Position numbers and translations under genes: made by a program. From Acidobacteriota bacterium (GTDB lineage: Bacteria; Acidobacteriota; Thermoanaerobaculia; Multivoradales; Multivoraceae): a stretch of 64,000 nt of DNA. The stretch covers positions 1 through 64,000 of the forward strand of contig JAPOWR010000001.1 of NCBI GenBank assembly GCA_026707545.1, read 5' to 3'. Every line of letters begins with the position of its first letter. Within the stretch, counting starts at the first letter, position 1. The notes below the pieces were generated by a model. That model did not search any database and was not told the origin of the DNA. It saw only the letters and a program-made list of their open reading frames with translations. Of the stretch, positions 18,616 to 28,035 are shown piece by piece.

Positions 18616-20070
18616 CTACGCCCAGAGACCCCGAATCACCTCGCCCTTCACCAGCTCTCTCGGCTGGTCCAGGTGATTCAGGATTTCCATCGCCGGATCG
18701 ATCCCCAGGGTGTAGTACACGGTGGCCAGCAGGTCGTTCGGGTGGACCGGCTTCTCGCGGGGGGCGGAGCCGGTCTCGTCGGATTCTCCGTAGAGCTGGC
18801 CGCGGGAGACGCCGGCGCCGGCAACCAACGCGGTGTAGCAGTAGGGCCAGTGATCGCGGCCGTCCGGGGAGTTGCTGTTGCCGGAGGTGCTGACGCCGAG
18901 GCGCGGTGAGCGGCCGAACTCGCCGACGGCGACGACCAGCGTCTCGTCGAGCAGGCCACGGTCGTCCATGTCGGAGAGGAGGGCCGACAGCGCCCGGTCG
19001 AGGACGGGGCAGTGCAGGTTCTTGAGCGGCCCGAAGTTGGCGGCGTGCGTGTCCCAGGAGTCGACTTCGGGGTTGCCGTTCGCCACCGCGGGCCAGTTGA
19101 GCTGGACGAAACGGGTGCCGGCCTCGATCAGCCGCCTTGCCATCAGCGCGCCCTGGCCGAAGGTGTTCTTGCCGTAGCGCTCGCGCATCTCGTCGCTCTC
19201 GTTCGAGAGGTCGAACGCCTGACGCGCCTTGCCGGAGAGGACGAGGTCGTAGGCCTTCTCGTAGTACTCGTCGAGCGCGGAGTCGGCGACCGCCTTCTCG
19301 AGCTCGGGCAGCGAGGCGTTCAGGCCCTTGCGGAGTTCGAAGCGGCCGGCGAGGCGTTCGGGGGAGGTCTCTTCGCGGAGCTCTAGGTCGCTGAGTTCGA
19401 TCGGCTGGTTCGGGTCCTGGTAGAGGCGGTACGGGTCGTAGGCCTTGCCGAGGAAGCCGGCGGCGCCGCCCTTGCCGATCACGTTCGATTCCTGGAGCGG
19501 CCGCGGCATCTCGACGAAGGGGAGCATCGCGTCGTCGAGCGGCTTGAGCTTGGAGATGTGGGAGCCGGCGGTCGGAAAGTCGGCCGGAGTCGGCGGCTCG
19601 AGCTGGCCAGACGGCGACACGCGGTCCGGCGGGTAGCCGGTCAGCATCTGGTAGATCGCGGCGGTGTGGTTGAAGAGCCCCTTCGGCGTGTAGCTCATCG
19701 AGCGGATCAGGGTGCACTTGTCGACGTGGTCGGCGAGCCTCGGCATCGTCTCGGAGAGCCGGATGCCCGGGATCTTCGTGTCGATCGCGCCGAACTCGCC
19801 GCGGATGTTGGACGGCGCGTCGGGCTTCGGATCCCAGATGTCGATGTGGCTCGGGCCGCCCTGGAGGAAGAGCAGGATGACCGACTTCGCGCTGCCGAAG
19901 CCCTTGCCGCCCGCGAGTGCGTCGGCGGCGGCGGTCGCGGCGTGCGCGTCCCGGAGCGCCAGGGTCTGGCTGAGCGAGATGCCGAAGATGCCGAGCGAGC
20001 CGACGCGGAGGAACTCGCGCCGGGTCGGGCCGTCGCACGTGTGGCCGGACTGTCCTGGGATGACGAGCAT
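18616..20070 (-). CDS. DUF1501 protein, Tat-exported (module A)
   Basis: 484 residues. An N-terminal twin-arginine signal (TRREFLRVG near residue 17) is followed by LFLQGGPSHIDIWDPKPDAP, the opening of DUF1501, a family placed in the alkaline-phosphatase/sulfatase superfamily. Other landmarks are SWDTHAANFGPLK and VVAVGEFGRSPR near the C-terminal half. The biochemical role is not established for the family. A strong AAAGGAGCC ribosome site precedes the ATG. It is the last gene of the four-gene set that starts at about 26.2 kb, 34 bp after the DUF1549/DUF1553 gene. Confidence 0.9.
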   Translation of the reverse strand: MLVIPGQSGHTCDGPTRREFLRVGSLGIFGISLSQTLALRDAHAATAAADALAGGKGFGSAKSVILLFLQGGPSHIDIWDPKPDAPSNIRGEFGAIDTKIPGIRLSETMPRLADHVDKCTLIRSMSYTPKGLFNHTAAIYQMLTGYPPDRVSPSGQLEPPTPADFPTAGSHISKLKPLDDAMLPFVEMPRPLQESNVIGKGGAAGFLGKAYDPYRLYQDPNQPIELSDLELREETSPERLAGRFELRKGLNASLPELEKAVADSALDEYYEKAYDLVLSGKARQAFDLSNESDEMRERYGKNTFGQGALMARRLIEAGTRFVQLNWPAVANGNPEVDSWDTHAANFGPLKNLHCPVLDRALSALLSDMDDRGLLDETLVVAVGEFGRSPRLGVSTSGNSNSPDGRDHWPYCYTALVAGAGVSRGQLYGESDETGSAPREKPVHPNDLLATVYYTLGIDPAMEILNHLDQPRELVKGEVIRGLWA

Positions 20071-20104
20071 GGTCGGAGGCTCCTTTTCGGCTACGAGCTA
20101 GAGC

Positions 20105-22321
20105 TTAGGAGTTGAAGAGGAAGGCGTTGGAGTTCAAGAGCGCCCACATCAGGTCCTGGGCCGCCGCGGTGCGGCTGGCCGAGGACTCGAAGTGGCCCTC
20201 CGCAAGCTCGGCTTCGTCGCCGGTCGGCAGCCGGCCGATGGCGGAGAGGTAAAGCTCGGCGATCAGCTCCTCGTTGTCCAGGCCTCCGAGGACGAGGTTC
20301 GCCACCCGCCCCTCGGGGTCGGCGATCGCGTCGGCGATGACGGAGCCGTTCAGCAGGCTCAGCGCCTGCGGCAGGCTCATCTCCGTCTTCCGCTCGCACT
20401 CGCAGGCGGTCTCACGGTCGGGTTTGCCGAACAGGTCGAGGAAGCCCTCGATGCCCATGCTCGCCGTCATCACGTGCGGATCCGGGAGCGCCGTGGCGTC
20501 GAAGTCCTCGGGCAGGGTGTCGATCTCGAACCGGGAGTCGGTGGCGCGGGCGACGGCGTCGGCCAGTTGCTCGGCGCTGAGGCGCCGCGGTTCGTGGCGG
20601 GAGAAGTTGATCCGGTCGTCCTGGTTCCACTCGTTCGTCTGGAAGGACGACTGGTAGGCCCGGGAGGTGGCGATCGTCCGCATCAGGTGGCGGAGGTCGA
20701 AGTCGTTCTCGATCAGGTCCGCGGTCAGCGCGTTCAGGAGCGCCGCATTGACCGGCTGGTTCGAGGCGCGGATGTCGTCGACCGGGTCGATGATGCCGCG
20801 ACCCATGAAGTAGCTCCAGACGCGGTTCGCGATCGCCGGGGCGAAGTAGGGGTTGTTCGGCGACGTCAGCCAGTCGGCCAGCGCGGCCCGGCGCTCGAGA
20901 CCCTCACCGAGGTCCGGTGCGCCCTCGACCGGCACCAGGTACCTGGGCGGCACGATCGCGTTCGTCTTCGGGTGCAACTGCTCGTTGTCGCGTCGCTTGT
21001 CGAAGACGATCTCCTCGCCGGTACGGAAGCCGGGCCGGACGCCCAGGCCGGCGAAGAAGGCGGTCATCTCGAAGTACTGGTTCTGGGTCCAGCGCTCGAA
21101 CGGGTGGTCGTGGCACTGGGCGCAGACCATCCGCACCCCCATGAAGAGCTGGGTCGTCGTCTCCATCGCCTCCTTCGGATCGCGAGCGGCGCGGAAGTAG
21201 CTGGCGGCCGGCTGATCGAGGGTGCTGCCGGAGGCCGTGACCAGTTCGCGGACGAGCTGGTCGTAGGGCCGGTTCTCCTCGATCGCCTCGCGCAGCCAGC
21301 CGCGGAAGGTCAGCATTCCCTTGTAGCTCATGAACTTCCGGTTGCTGCGCAACAGGTCGCCCCACTTGAGGGTCCAGTGGTCGACGTACGCGTCGCTTGC
21401 GATCAGTTCGTCGACCAGGCGGTTCCGCTTCTCTTGTGTGGGCGTGTCGTCGGCGAGGAACGCGCGCACCCGGTTCGGGGTCGGGATCTGGCCGGTCAGG
21501 TCGAGCGAGGCGCGGCGGAGGAAGGCCGAGTCGTCGACCGGCGCCGAGGGCAGAACCTCGATCCGCTGGAGCTTCTCGTCGATCAGCTCGTCGATGTAGC
21601 TGGCCTGGGGCAGGGCGGTCCACTCGAAGCCCTCGCGGCCGCTGAGCACGGTGGCGGGCGCGGTGGTGAACTGGCCCTCGTAGCGCACGAGCAGGGTGCT
21701 TTCGCCGCGGCGCAGCCCGGTCACGACCGGGCCGGCGGAACCGTCCTCGACCGCCATCGTTTCCGTGTTGCTGCTCGTTACATGCGCCTCGCGAGTGACA
21801 TCGCGGCTGCGGCCGTCGCCGTAGTGCGCGATGACGGTCGTCTGCTGCCGCATCCCCGGCCGGTTCATGAAGACCTCGGCCGGGTGGATCTCGAGGCGTT
21901 CGACCCGGTCGCGCGCGAGATCCCCGTAGGGCACGCCCGCCCTGATCCAGTCGAGGATGAGGTTGTAGTAGCGGCCGCCGGGATCGAGGCGCAGGCCGCC
22001 TTCGTGGGGGACCTGCATCGTCGGCTTGGCGAGCATCAGGGAGCGCGCCGGGTCGGCGCGGTTGAACCGCCGGCCGGACATGTCGTAGAGCAGTGACTGG
22101 TAGTCGAACTCGGGGTCGTAGCCGCGCAGCGAGAGCTTGAAGCCGTTCTTGCCCTTGGCTGCGCCGTGGCAGGTGCCGTTGGAGCAGCCGACCTTGTTCA
22201 TGGCGGGCAGGACGTCGCGGATGAAGGTGACGGGTTCGGCGGCGTCGGTCGCGGCGTTGGCGGCGGCGCCGGGAGTTATGGCGGCGATCGTGAGGGCGAG
22301 GGCGATACAGGGACTTTTCAT
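20105..22321 (-). CDS. DUF1549/DUF1553 secreted cytochrome-like protein (module A)
   Basis: 738 residues from the ATG at 22321. Signal peptide, then a cytochrome-like box CSNGTCHGAAKG, a bacterial Ig-like (BIG2) segment near residues 150-220, and the paired PSCyt2 (DUF1549: RASLDLTGQIPTPNRV...) and PSD1 (DUF1553: NRVWSYFMGRGIIDPVDD) domains. A second heme-type motif, CAQCHDHPFERW, sits between them. The end ALLNSNAFLFNS is typical of DUF1553. The start overlaps the upstream stop by four bases. It probably works with the DUF1501 protein that follows, but the reaction is unknown. Confidence 0.9.
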   Translation of the reverse strand: MKSPCIALALTIAAITPGAAANAATDAAEPVTFIRDVLPAMNKVGCSNGTCHGAAKGKNGFKLSLRGYDPEFDYQSLLYDMSGRRFNRADPARSLMLAKPTMQVPHEGGLRLDPGGRYYNLILDWIRAGVPYGDLARDRVERLEIHPAEVFMNRPGMRQQTTVIAHYGDGRSRDVTREAHVTSSNTETMAVEDGSAGPVVTGLRRGESTLLVRYEGQFTTAPATVLSGREGFEWTALPQASYIDELIDEKLQRIEVLPSAPVDDSAFLRRASLDLTGQIPTPNRVRAFLADDTPTQEKRNRLVDELIASDAYVDHWTLKWGDLLRSNRKFMSYKGMLTFRGWLREAIEENRPYDQLVRELVTASGSTLDQPAASYFRAARDPKEAMETTTQLFMGVRMVCAQCHDHPFERWTQNQYFEMTAFFAGLGVRPGFRTGEEIVFDKRRDNEQLHPKTNAIVPPRYLVPVEGAPDLGEGLERRAALADWLTSPNNPYFAPAIANRVWSYFMGRGIIDPVDDIRASNQPVNAALLNALTADLIENDFDLRHLMRTIATSRAYQSSFQTNEWNQDDRINFSRHEPRRLSAEQLADAVARATDSRFEIDTLPEDFDATALPDPHVMTASMGIEGFLDLFGKPDRETACECERKTEMSLPQALSLLNGSVIADAIADPEGRVANLVLGGLDNEELIAELYLSAIGRLPTGDEAELAEGHFESSASRTAAAQDLMWALLNSNAFLFNS

Positions 22322-24792
22322 CTGCCCTTCACCTCCATGCGCGCGGTCACCGGGACCGTAGTGTAGGCGGAGCGGACTTCTCGCTCGCCGGCCAGCCAGG
22401 ACGACGAGGTGATCAGGAAGTCGTAGTCGCCAGCTTCGACGGCGTCCGACGCCTCGCACGCGAGTTGGAACCTGCCGTCGTCTTCGGGCTCGACTTCGGT
22501 GCCGTCGCAGACGACGCCCGTGGGGAGGGCGTCGGCGCGCAGTTCGACCGGTTGCCGGAAGCTCTCCTCGCGATGCAGGACGCCTTCGACGGCGCCCTTC
22601 CTGCCGGATCGGACACCCGCCTTCGCGACTTCGATCCGGTAGCCCGGGACGATCTCGAGTGTTGTGCCGGGCGTGTAGAGGCGCTCGGGACGTCCGCCCA
22701 CCGTGACTTCGCCGGTGAGGGTCACGGTGTAGCGGTCGTGCTGGGTGCCATCGCTGCTTCGGATCAGCTTGCTGCCCTCCGACTTGTTGTAGTCGGCCTT
22801 CTCGGTCGTCTCGACCCGAAACTCGCCCACGCCCACGCCGATCAGGGCAGTGACGACCATGGGCGGTTGCACCGGGGCCTCCTCACCCGGAGGCGCCTCG
22901 AATCTCCACCCGAAGTCGAACGGCATGCCCTTGACCAGCCTCACCGTTTCGGTCTCCAGGCCGATCAGCCGGGGTCCGGACCGGCCGGTGAGCAGGACCG
23001 GCAGGCGCGACTCGAGCCAGGGAGCGCTGAACGACCGCTCGGCCTCCGTCGTGTAGCTGCGACCGTCGCCGGCGCGGACCGCGGTCGTGCTTCCGGGCAC
23101 CGTCGCCCGGCGGCGGATCACGGTGCCGTCCTCAAGCACCGCTTCGCCCCAGATCTCGAAGTCGAAGCGCTGGCGCGGCGCGTCGAGGTCGGCGGTGACC
23201 AGGATCCGCCCGGAGCGCGCCAGAGTGCGTGTGTCGAGGTCGCGCACCTCCCTGGTGATCCATCCGTCCCGGGCCTCGATGCCGGCCGGCGGTTCCTCGA
23301 CGTAGAGGCGAATCGGCCCCAGGTAGCCGCGGCGCACGGCGCCGACCTCGATCGGCTTCGAAGCGCCCCTGTTGAGCGTGAGCTGGGCCGTGCTCAGGCG
23401 GAGCTCGAAGTCGGGGCCGTTCGCGGTCGCCGTCAACCGGTAGCCGAAACGCGGGCCGCCGCGCCCGACGAGGTCCTCGACCGCGACGTGCAGCTCGTCC
23501 ACGCCTTCCGGCGTCTCGACCAGGACCCAGGGGTCGAAGGAGGTGGCGGTCGGCGATAGCAGCCGGAAGGTGTCGGGGTCGGGGATGTCGTCGCCGGAGG
23601 AGGCCAGGTACTCGCCGTCCGGCGTCGTGACGGTCAGCACGCCGAACAGGTCGGAGGAGCCGAGCGCGGCTGCCTCGACCTCGATCAGAAGCCTCTGGCC
23701 CGGCTCGGCGGCGATCCGGTACTGGTCCGGCTCGCCGGCATCGTCGATCCGTCCGTTGACGACCACGGGCGTGTCGAGGGCATCGTCGGCGGTCGTCTCA
23801 CTCTCGAGGACTTCGGGATGGCTGCCGACGACCACCTGGAACGGAAGGGCCACGCTGGCCTTCGCGGTAGCTGTTGGACCGACGCTGTCGAAGGCGTTCT
23901 CCGTGACGACGGCGCGGGCGACTTCCCTGGTGGCTGCCACGCTGCCGCCGGTGATCCCGAATCGTGTCTCCTCGCCGCGGCGGGCCCCCAGCGGGAAGAC
24001 GGCATGGGCGTACTCGTAGTTCGCCGCGGCGATCAGCTTCAGGCGGTAGAAGTTCCGCCTCTGGTCGCTGAAGCGGGCGTCGTGGACCTCGACGACGTAC
24101 TCCCCGGCCTCGGGCGGCTGCCAGTCGAGACGGGCGTCGACGTCGATGCCGGGCCCCTCCTGGTTGAAGGCGATCTCGCTGCCTTCGCTGTCGAGCAGTC
24201 GCAGCACCGGATCGATCGCCGAACCGACGCGCCGCGCCTCGACCTCCAGCACGATCCGCTCACCCGATGCAGCCCGGAAGCGATAGCGGTCCCGCTCCGC
24301 CCCGTCGAGCGTGCCGTTGACGATGACCGGAAGAGCATCGAGTTGCGGCGGTTCGGTGGCGGCGCTGCTGTCGCGCAGACTCCGTTCGGAGACTTCGGAC
24401 ACGGTGTCCACGCGGAACAGCAGCGCGTTCGACAGCCCGTCGTCGCTGACGGCGCGCAGCGGGTAGAGCCCCGGCGCGGCGTCTGCGTCGATCTCGACCA
24501 GGAAGACCGCGGCCTGGAGGTTGCGGTCGTTCGGCCGCCGCTGCTTCTGCAGCCGGTCCTCGTCGGCGGCTTCGCCGAGACGGGCGAACGAACCAGGCAG
24601 CGTGCTCTCGATCTCCAGCTCGCTGGCGACACCGTAGCCCTCGATGACCAGCCGCAGGGCTCGCCCCTGCTGGCCGCCGTGCGGATGCATGTCGACGAGG
24701 TTCGGCGGCGGGCCCGCGGCGGCCGCGACCGTGGCGACGGCTATGCCGGCTAGCGAAAAGGACGCGCCTCGCAGCAGTCGATGACCGTTCAC
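22318..24792 (-). CDS. Secreted protein with pre-peptidase C-terminal (PPC) domains
   Basis: 824 residues with a GTG start. After a signal peptide come two PPC-type beta domains (for example NGTLDGAERDRYRFRAASGERIVLEVEA and NGRIDDAGEPDQYRIAAEPGQRLLIEVEA), then Ig-like beta regions to the end. No protease or other catalytic domain is visible, so a structural or binding role in the envelope is likely. It overlaps the genes on both sides by four bases, which ties it to the same DUF1501/PSCyt complex. Confidence 0.8.
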   Translation of the reverse strand: MNGHRLLRGASFSLAGIAVATVAAAAGPPPNLVDMHPHGGQQGRALRLVIEGYGVASELEIESTLPGSFARLGEAADEDRLQKQRRPNDRNLQAAVFLVEIDADAAPGLYPLRAVSDDGLSNALLFRVDTVSEVSERSLRDSSAATEPPQLDALPVIVNGTLDGAERDRYRFRAASGERIVLEVEARRVGSAIDPVLRLLDSEGSEIAFNQEGPGIDVDARLDWQPPEAGEYVVEVHDARFSDQRRNFYRLKLIAAANYEYAHAVFPLGARRGEETRFGITGGSVAATREVARAVVTENAFDSVGPTATAKASVALPFQVVVGSHPEVLESETTADDALDTPVVVNGRIDDAGEPDQYRIAAEPGQRLLIEVEAAALGSSDLFGVLTVTTPDGEYLASSGDDIPDPDTFRLLSPTATSFDPWVLVETPEGVDELHVAVEDLVGRGGPRFGYRLTATANGPDFELRLSTAQLTLNRGASKPIEVGAVRRGYLGPIRLYVEEPPAGIEARDGWITREVRDLDTRTLARSGRILVTADLDAPRQRFDFEIWGEAVLEDGTVIRRRATVPGSTTAVRAGDGRSYTTEAERSFSAPWLESRLPVLLTGRSGPRLIGLETETVRLVKGMPFDFGWRFEAPPGEEAPVQPPMVVTALIGVGVGEFRVETTEKADYNKSEGSKLIRSSDGTQHDRYTVTLTGEVTVGGRPERLYTPGTTLEIVPGYRIEVAKAGVRSGRKGAVEGVLHREESFRQPVELRADALPTGVVCDGTEVEPEDDGRFQLACEASDAVEAGDYDFLITSSSWLAGEREVRSAYTTVPVTARMEVKGR

Positions 24793-26261
24793 GGCGCTCC
24801 TCCGGCGGTCGTAACTCCCTGGGGATTGCCTTCGAGCGGCACCGGTACGAACTCCTGCAGCAGTTCGCCGTCGCCGGCGCGGTAGAGCCTCAAGCGACCG
24901 TCGAAGCCCGCCGTCGCCAGCTCGGCGCCGGTCGGGTCGAACGCCATGGTGTAGATACCGGCGCTGTGGCCCGAGGCGGTCGCGGCCAGTTCGCCGGTCT
25001 CCAGGTCGTAGATCGGCACCGTCGCGGCGGCGCCTCCCACCGCGAGACGGTTGCCGCGCGGGTCCACCGCGAGCGCGAAGATCTCCCCGTCCTGGCGCTC
25101 GAACTCCCGGACCAGGGTCGAGTCGTCGGCGATCAGCATCTTCCGGGCGCGGTCCATCCGGTAGTAGTAGGGCACGCGGTCCTCGCCGCCGATGACGACC
25201 GCCTCGATTCGCGGGTTCCGGACGATCGCCGCAAGCTCGCCGCGGAGCAGGTTGATGTTCTCGATGAAGGCGCCGCTCGAGGCGTCGATCAACTTCGCGG
25301 CCCGGTCGCGGCCGACGGAGACGATCCGCCGTCCGTCGCCGCCGAAGACGACGCCGAGCACCCAGTTCTCATGGTGGTTCATCCGCAGCAACTCGCGGCC
25401 GCTGGTCGCCTGGTGGATGCGGACCGTGTGGTCCGCGCAGCCGATCGCGAGCCGGCGCTCGTCCGGCGATACGGCGAGGCCGAACAGCGTGTCGTGGCAG
25501 AGCATGTTCGACACCCGGAGCTTCCGGTCGTCGACATCCCAAATCTGGATCTCTCCGAACCGCGCGGGCGTGCCGCCGGTGGCGATCAGCCGCCCGTTCT
25601 TCAAGAAAGCGAGCCCCTGGATGCGCTGCGAGACGCTGCTGAAACGGGCCTCCAGGCTGTCGCCGCTGCCGATCTTCGATCGACGGTGGAGCAGCACCTC
25701 CCGGTTGCCCGATACGGCCAGCCAGTCCCCGTCGGCGGAGTAGGCGACCGCCGTGATCACCGGCGGCTGCCGGTAGACGATCGGCCCCGTCGCAGCACCG
25801 AGCCGCATCTCCTCCGGTGTGTCGTCGGCGGCCCCGGCCGCGATCCAATCGCTGATCGCGGCAATCTCCGCCTCCGCCAGCGGTTCCGCCCGCATCGGCA
25901 TCGCCGGCTCGATCTCCCCTCGGAGCATCTGCAGCATCCGGCTCTCGTCCGGCTTGCCGGCGACAAAGGCAGGCCCGCTCATCCCACCCGCGGCGAGCCC
26001 TTCGAAGCTCGTCAGGTTCAACTCACCACCCAACTGCGCCGGCTGATGACACCCCTGACAGCGTTGCTGGATCACCGGCCAGACGTCGCGGTAGTAACTC
26101 GGACCCCCTTCCTGAGCGGCTGCGGTGGTCACGCAGAGTACGGCCGCGACTGCTACGGCAAGCAACCGGATTCCGCCTCCGGCGGATGCGGACCGGAAGG
26201 CTGGCGCACCGACAGTCGGCGTCGCGGCGCTTGTTGGCACGGGCTCGCCGCTTCGCGGCAT
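24789..26261 (-). CDS. Cytochrome-c-type (PSCyt1-like) plus WD40 propeller protein (module A, first gene)
   Basis: 490 residues if it starts at the ATG at 26261. A hydrophobic export segment LLAVAVAAVLCVTTAAAQ is followed by a heme box (CQGCH in WPVIQQRCQGCHQPAQLGG), the LNLTSFEGL and SRMLQMLRGEIEPAMPM landmarks of planctomycete-type cytochrome domains, then about seven WD40 blades (AVAYSADGDWLAVSG, AVSPDERRLAIGCADHTVRI, AFDPTGAELATAGFDGRL). The ATG lies inside a repeat copy. A TTG at 26165, with GGAGG ten bases upstream, is an alternative that would leave the repeats non-coding but gives a signal without positive charge. Confidence 0.8.
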   Translation of the reverse strand: MPRSGEPVPTSAATPTVGAPAFRSASAGGGIRLLAVAVAAVLCVTTAAAQEGGPSYYRDVWPVIQQRCQGCHQPAQLGGELNLTSFEGLAAGGMSGPAFVAGKPDESRMLQMLRGEIEPAMPMRAEPLAEAEIAAISDWIAAGAADDTPEEMRLGAATGPIVYRQPPVITAVAYSADGDWLAVSGNREVLLHRRSKIGSGDSLEARFSSVSQRIQGLAFLKNGRLIATGGTPARFGEIQIWDVDDRKLRVSNMLCHDTLFGLAVSPDERRLAIGCADHTVRIHQATSGRELLRMNHHENWVLGVVFGGDGRRIVSVGRDRAAKLIDASSGAFIENINLLRGELAAIVRNPRIEAVVIGGEDRVPYYYRMDRARKMLIADDSTLVREFERQDGEIFALAVDPRGNRLAVGGAAATVPIYDLETGELAATASGHSAGIYTMAFDPTGAELATAGFDGRLRLYRAGDGELLQEFVPVPLEGNPQGVTTAGGAP

Positions 26262-26300
26262 CGCACTCGATGCGGACCAGAAGGTCCGCGCACCCAGAGA
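26181..26300. repeat. REP-like composite palindromes, copies 2 and 2' (around the start of the WD40 gene)
   Basis: Read on the minus strand, TCTGGGTGCGC leads into the perfect 7-4-7 hairpin at 26272-26289 (GCGGACC, loop TTCT, GGTCCGC). The second palindrome GCCGCGAAGCGGCGAG follows at about 26247-26262. A decayed hairpin with the flank GGTGCGCC lies at about 26187-26210. Part or all of the block may be translated as the start of the WD40 gene. Confidence 0.7.
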
Positions 26301-26616
26301 TCGGGCGTTGCCGGTACAGCACTTCTCTACTGGCATTGTCGAGTCGCCGCTCCGTCCGGATCCCCCAAGTCGCGAACCGACGCCGGCAAACCACCCGAGA
26401 GCTCGTAGTAAGACGGTGTCCAGCCTGGGGGGAGGTCCGGAGGGGCGGACACCAGCGGGCTTGGAGCGAGCGACGCTCGATGACCTCACAGGATCCGACA
26501 TCGAACCGAAGCGAGCGGAATGAAGCGAGCGCCGTCCCCCCATCCTCCTCTGAGCGCGAGCGGCCGCAGGAGTCCGCCCCCCGCGGCCCCGACTCAGGCG
26601 GGTGCCCGCCACCGCC
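26262..26616. other. Longest intergenic stretch, GC-rich with small repeats; likely leader/promoter of the four-gene set
   Basis: About 355 bases between two same-strand modules. It contains part of the palindromic repeat, an inverted repeat GGTGTCC/GGACACC (26415-26421 and 26447-26453), a 13-base palindrome CGAGCGACGCTCG (26467-26479) and two copies of GAAGCGAGCG (26508, 26522). No convincing ORF or tRNA. It should hold the terminator of the DUF1501 gene of module B and the promoter or leader of module A. Confidence 0.5.
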
Positions 26617-28035
26617 CTACGCCAGGATCCCATCGACCACGTTGCCGTGGACGTCGGTGAGCCGAAAGTCGCGGCCGCCGTAGCGGTAGGTGAGGTTGGT
26701 GTGGTCGATGCCGAGGAGGTGGAGGACGGTGGCCCAGAGGTCGTAGATCGTGACCTCGTCCTCGACGACGTGGTAGCCGAAGTCGTCCGTCGCGCCGTGG
26801 ATCGTGCCGCCCTTGATCCCGCCGCCGGCGAGCCAGATCGAGAAGCCGAACGGGTTGTGATCGCGGCCATCGGAGCCCTGGTGGAACGGCGTGCGGCCGA
26901 ACTCGCCGGCCCAGATGACGAGCGTCTCGTCGAGCAGGCCACGGGCCTTCAGGTCCTTCAGGAGTCCGGCGATCGGCTGATCGACCTGGAGCGCCATGTT
27001 CCGGTGACCGACCTCGAGGCCGGTGTGCTGATCCCAGGGGTTCGCGGCCTGCCCCGCGTCGTCCGGCTCCGGCAGGCAGCTCAGTTCGACGAAGCGGACG
27101 CCGCGCTCGACCAGCCGCCGCGCCAGCAGGCACTGGCGGCCGTAGTCCGCCGTCGTCTGGTTCGGGTGGTCCAGCGCGTAGAGCTCGCGCGTCGCCCGGG
27201 TCTCACCGCTGATGTCGCAGAGTTCGGGCACTTCGGCCTGCATCCTGAACGCGGTCTCGTAGTTGCGGACCGCCGCCTCGACATCGGCGTGGCCGCCGAG
27301 CCGCTCGAGGAAGGCCTGGTCCATCTCCTGGACGAAGTCGAGCCGCTCACGCTGGGCCGTAGGGGCCTCCAGCGCCTGGATGTTCTGGACCGCGTCCTCG
27401 GCGTCGCCGCGCATGATGGAGCCTTGGAACTCGGCCGGCAGGTAGCCGTTGCTGTAGATGCCGACGCCACCGTGCGGGATGCCGGCCTGGCCGCTTTGCA
27501 GGACGACGAAGCCGGGCAGGTTCTCGTTCTCGGTGCCGAGCCCGTAGTTCACCCAGGCGCCCGCGGACGGGTGACCCACCAGCGGGAAGCCGGTATGGAA
27601 GAAGTAGTTGCCTTGGGCGTGCTCGTTCACCGTGCTGGTCATCGAGCGGATGACTGCCAGATCGTCGACGCACTCGCCGACGTGGGGGAACATGCTGCTG
27701 ACCGGGATGCCGCTTTCGCCGTACTCCTTGAACGGGAAGGGCGAGGCGAAGATGTTGCCGTTCTCGTTGAACTGGGTGCGCTCGATCTTCGTCGGCATCG
27801 GCTTGCCGTGATCGCGGTCGAGCCGCGGCTTCGGGTCGAACGAGTCGACCTGGGACACGCCGCCCGACATGTAGCAGAAGATGACGTGCCGGGCGCGCGC
27901 TCTTGGCGCGCCATGGGCCGCTCCGGGCAGGAGCGCCGAGCCGAGCATGCCGTTCAGCGCGATGGCGCCGAACCCGGTCGAGACCTGGGCCAGCATCTGC
28001 CGGCGGCTCATCAAGGAACACTGGTGGTCGCTCAT
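26617..28035 (-). CDS. DUF1501 protein (module B)
   Basis: 472 residues from the ATG at 28035, whose first bases overlap the upstream stop (ATGA). The N-terminus has a twin-arginine-like [21 protein letters not shown]. Then come [61 protein letters not shown] and [23 protein letters not shown], the standard DUF1501 landmarks. It ends [21 protein letters not shown], the usual family C-terminus. It is distinct from the module A copy, whose opening is LQGGPSHIDIWD, so the two are not recent duplicates. Confidence 0.92.
   Translation of the reverse strand: MSDHQCSLMSRRQMLAQVSTGFGAIALNGMLGSALLPGAAHGAPRARARHVIFCYMSGGVSQVDSFDPKPRLDRDHGKPMPTKIERTQFNENGNIFASPFPFKEYGESGIPVSSMFPHVGECVDDLAVIRSMTSTVNEHAQGNYFFHTGFPLVGHPSAGAWVNYGLGTENENLPGFVVLQSGQAGIPHGGVGIYSNGYLPAEFQGSIMRGDAEDAVQNIQALEAPTAQRERLDFVQEMDQAFLERLGGHADVEAAVRNYETAFRMQAEVPELCDISGETRATRELYALDHPNQTTADYGRQCLLARRLVERGVRFVELSCLPEPDDAGQAANPWDQHTGLEVGHRNMALQVDQPIAGLLKDLKARGLLDETLVIWAGEFGRTPFHQGSDGRDHNPFGFSIWLAGGGIKGGTIHGATDDFGYHVVEDEVTIYDLWATVLHLLGIDHTNLTYRYGGRDFRLTDVHGNVVDGILA

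Noticed and set aside
26262-26942. Upstream extension of the WD40 gene
   Set aside because: Its extra residues are Ser/Arg/Thr-rich shadow sequence over the DUF1501 gene; the export segment fits a start near 26.2 kb.
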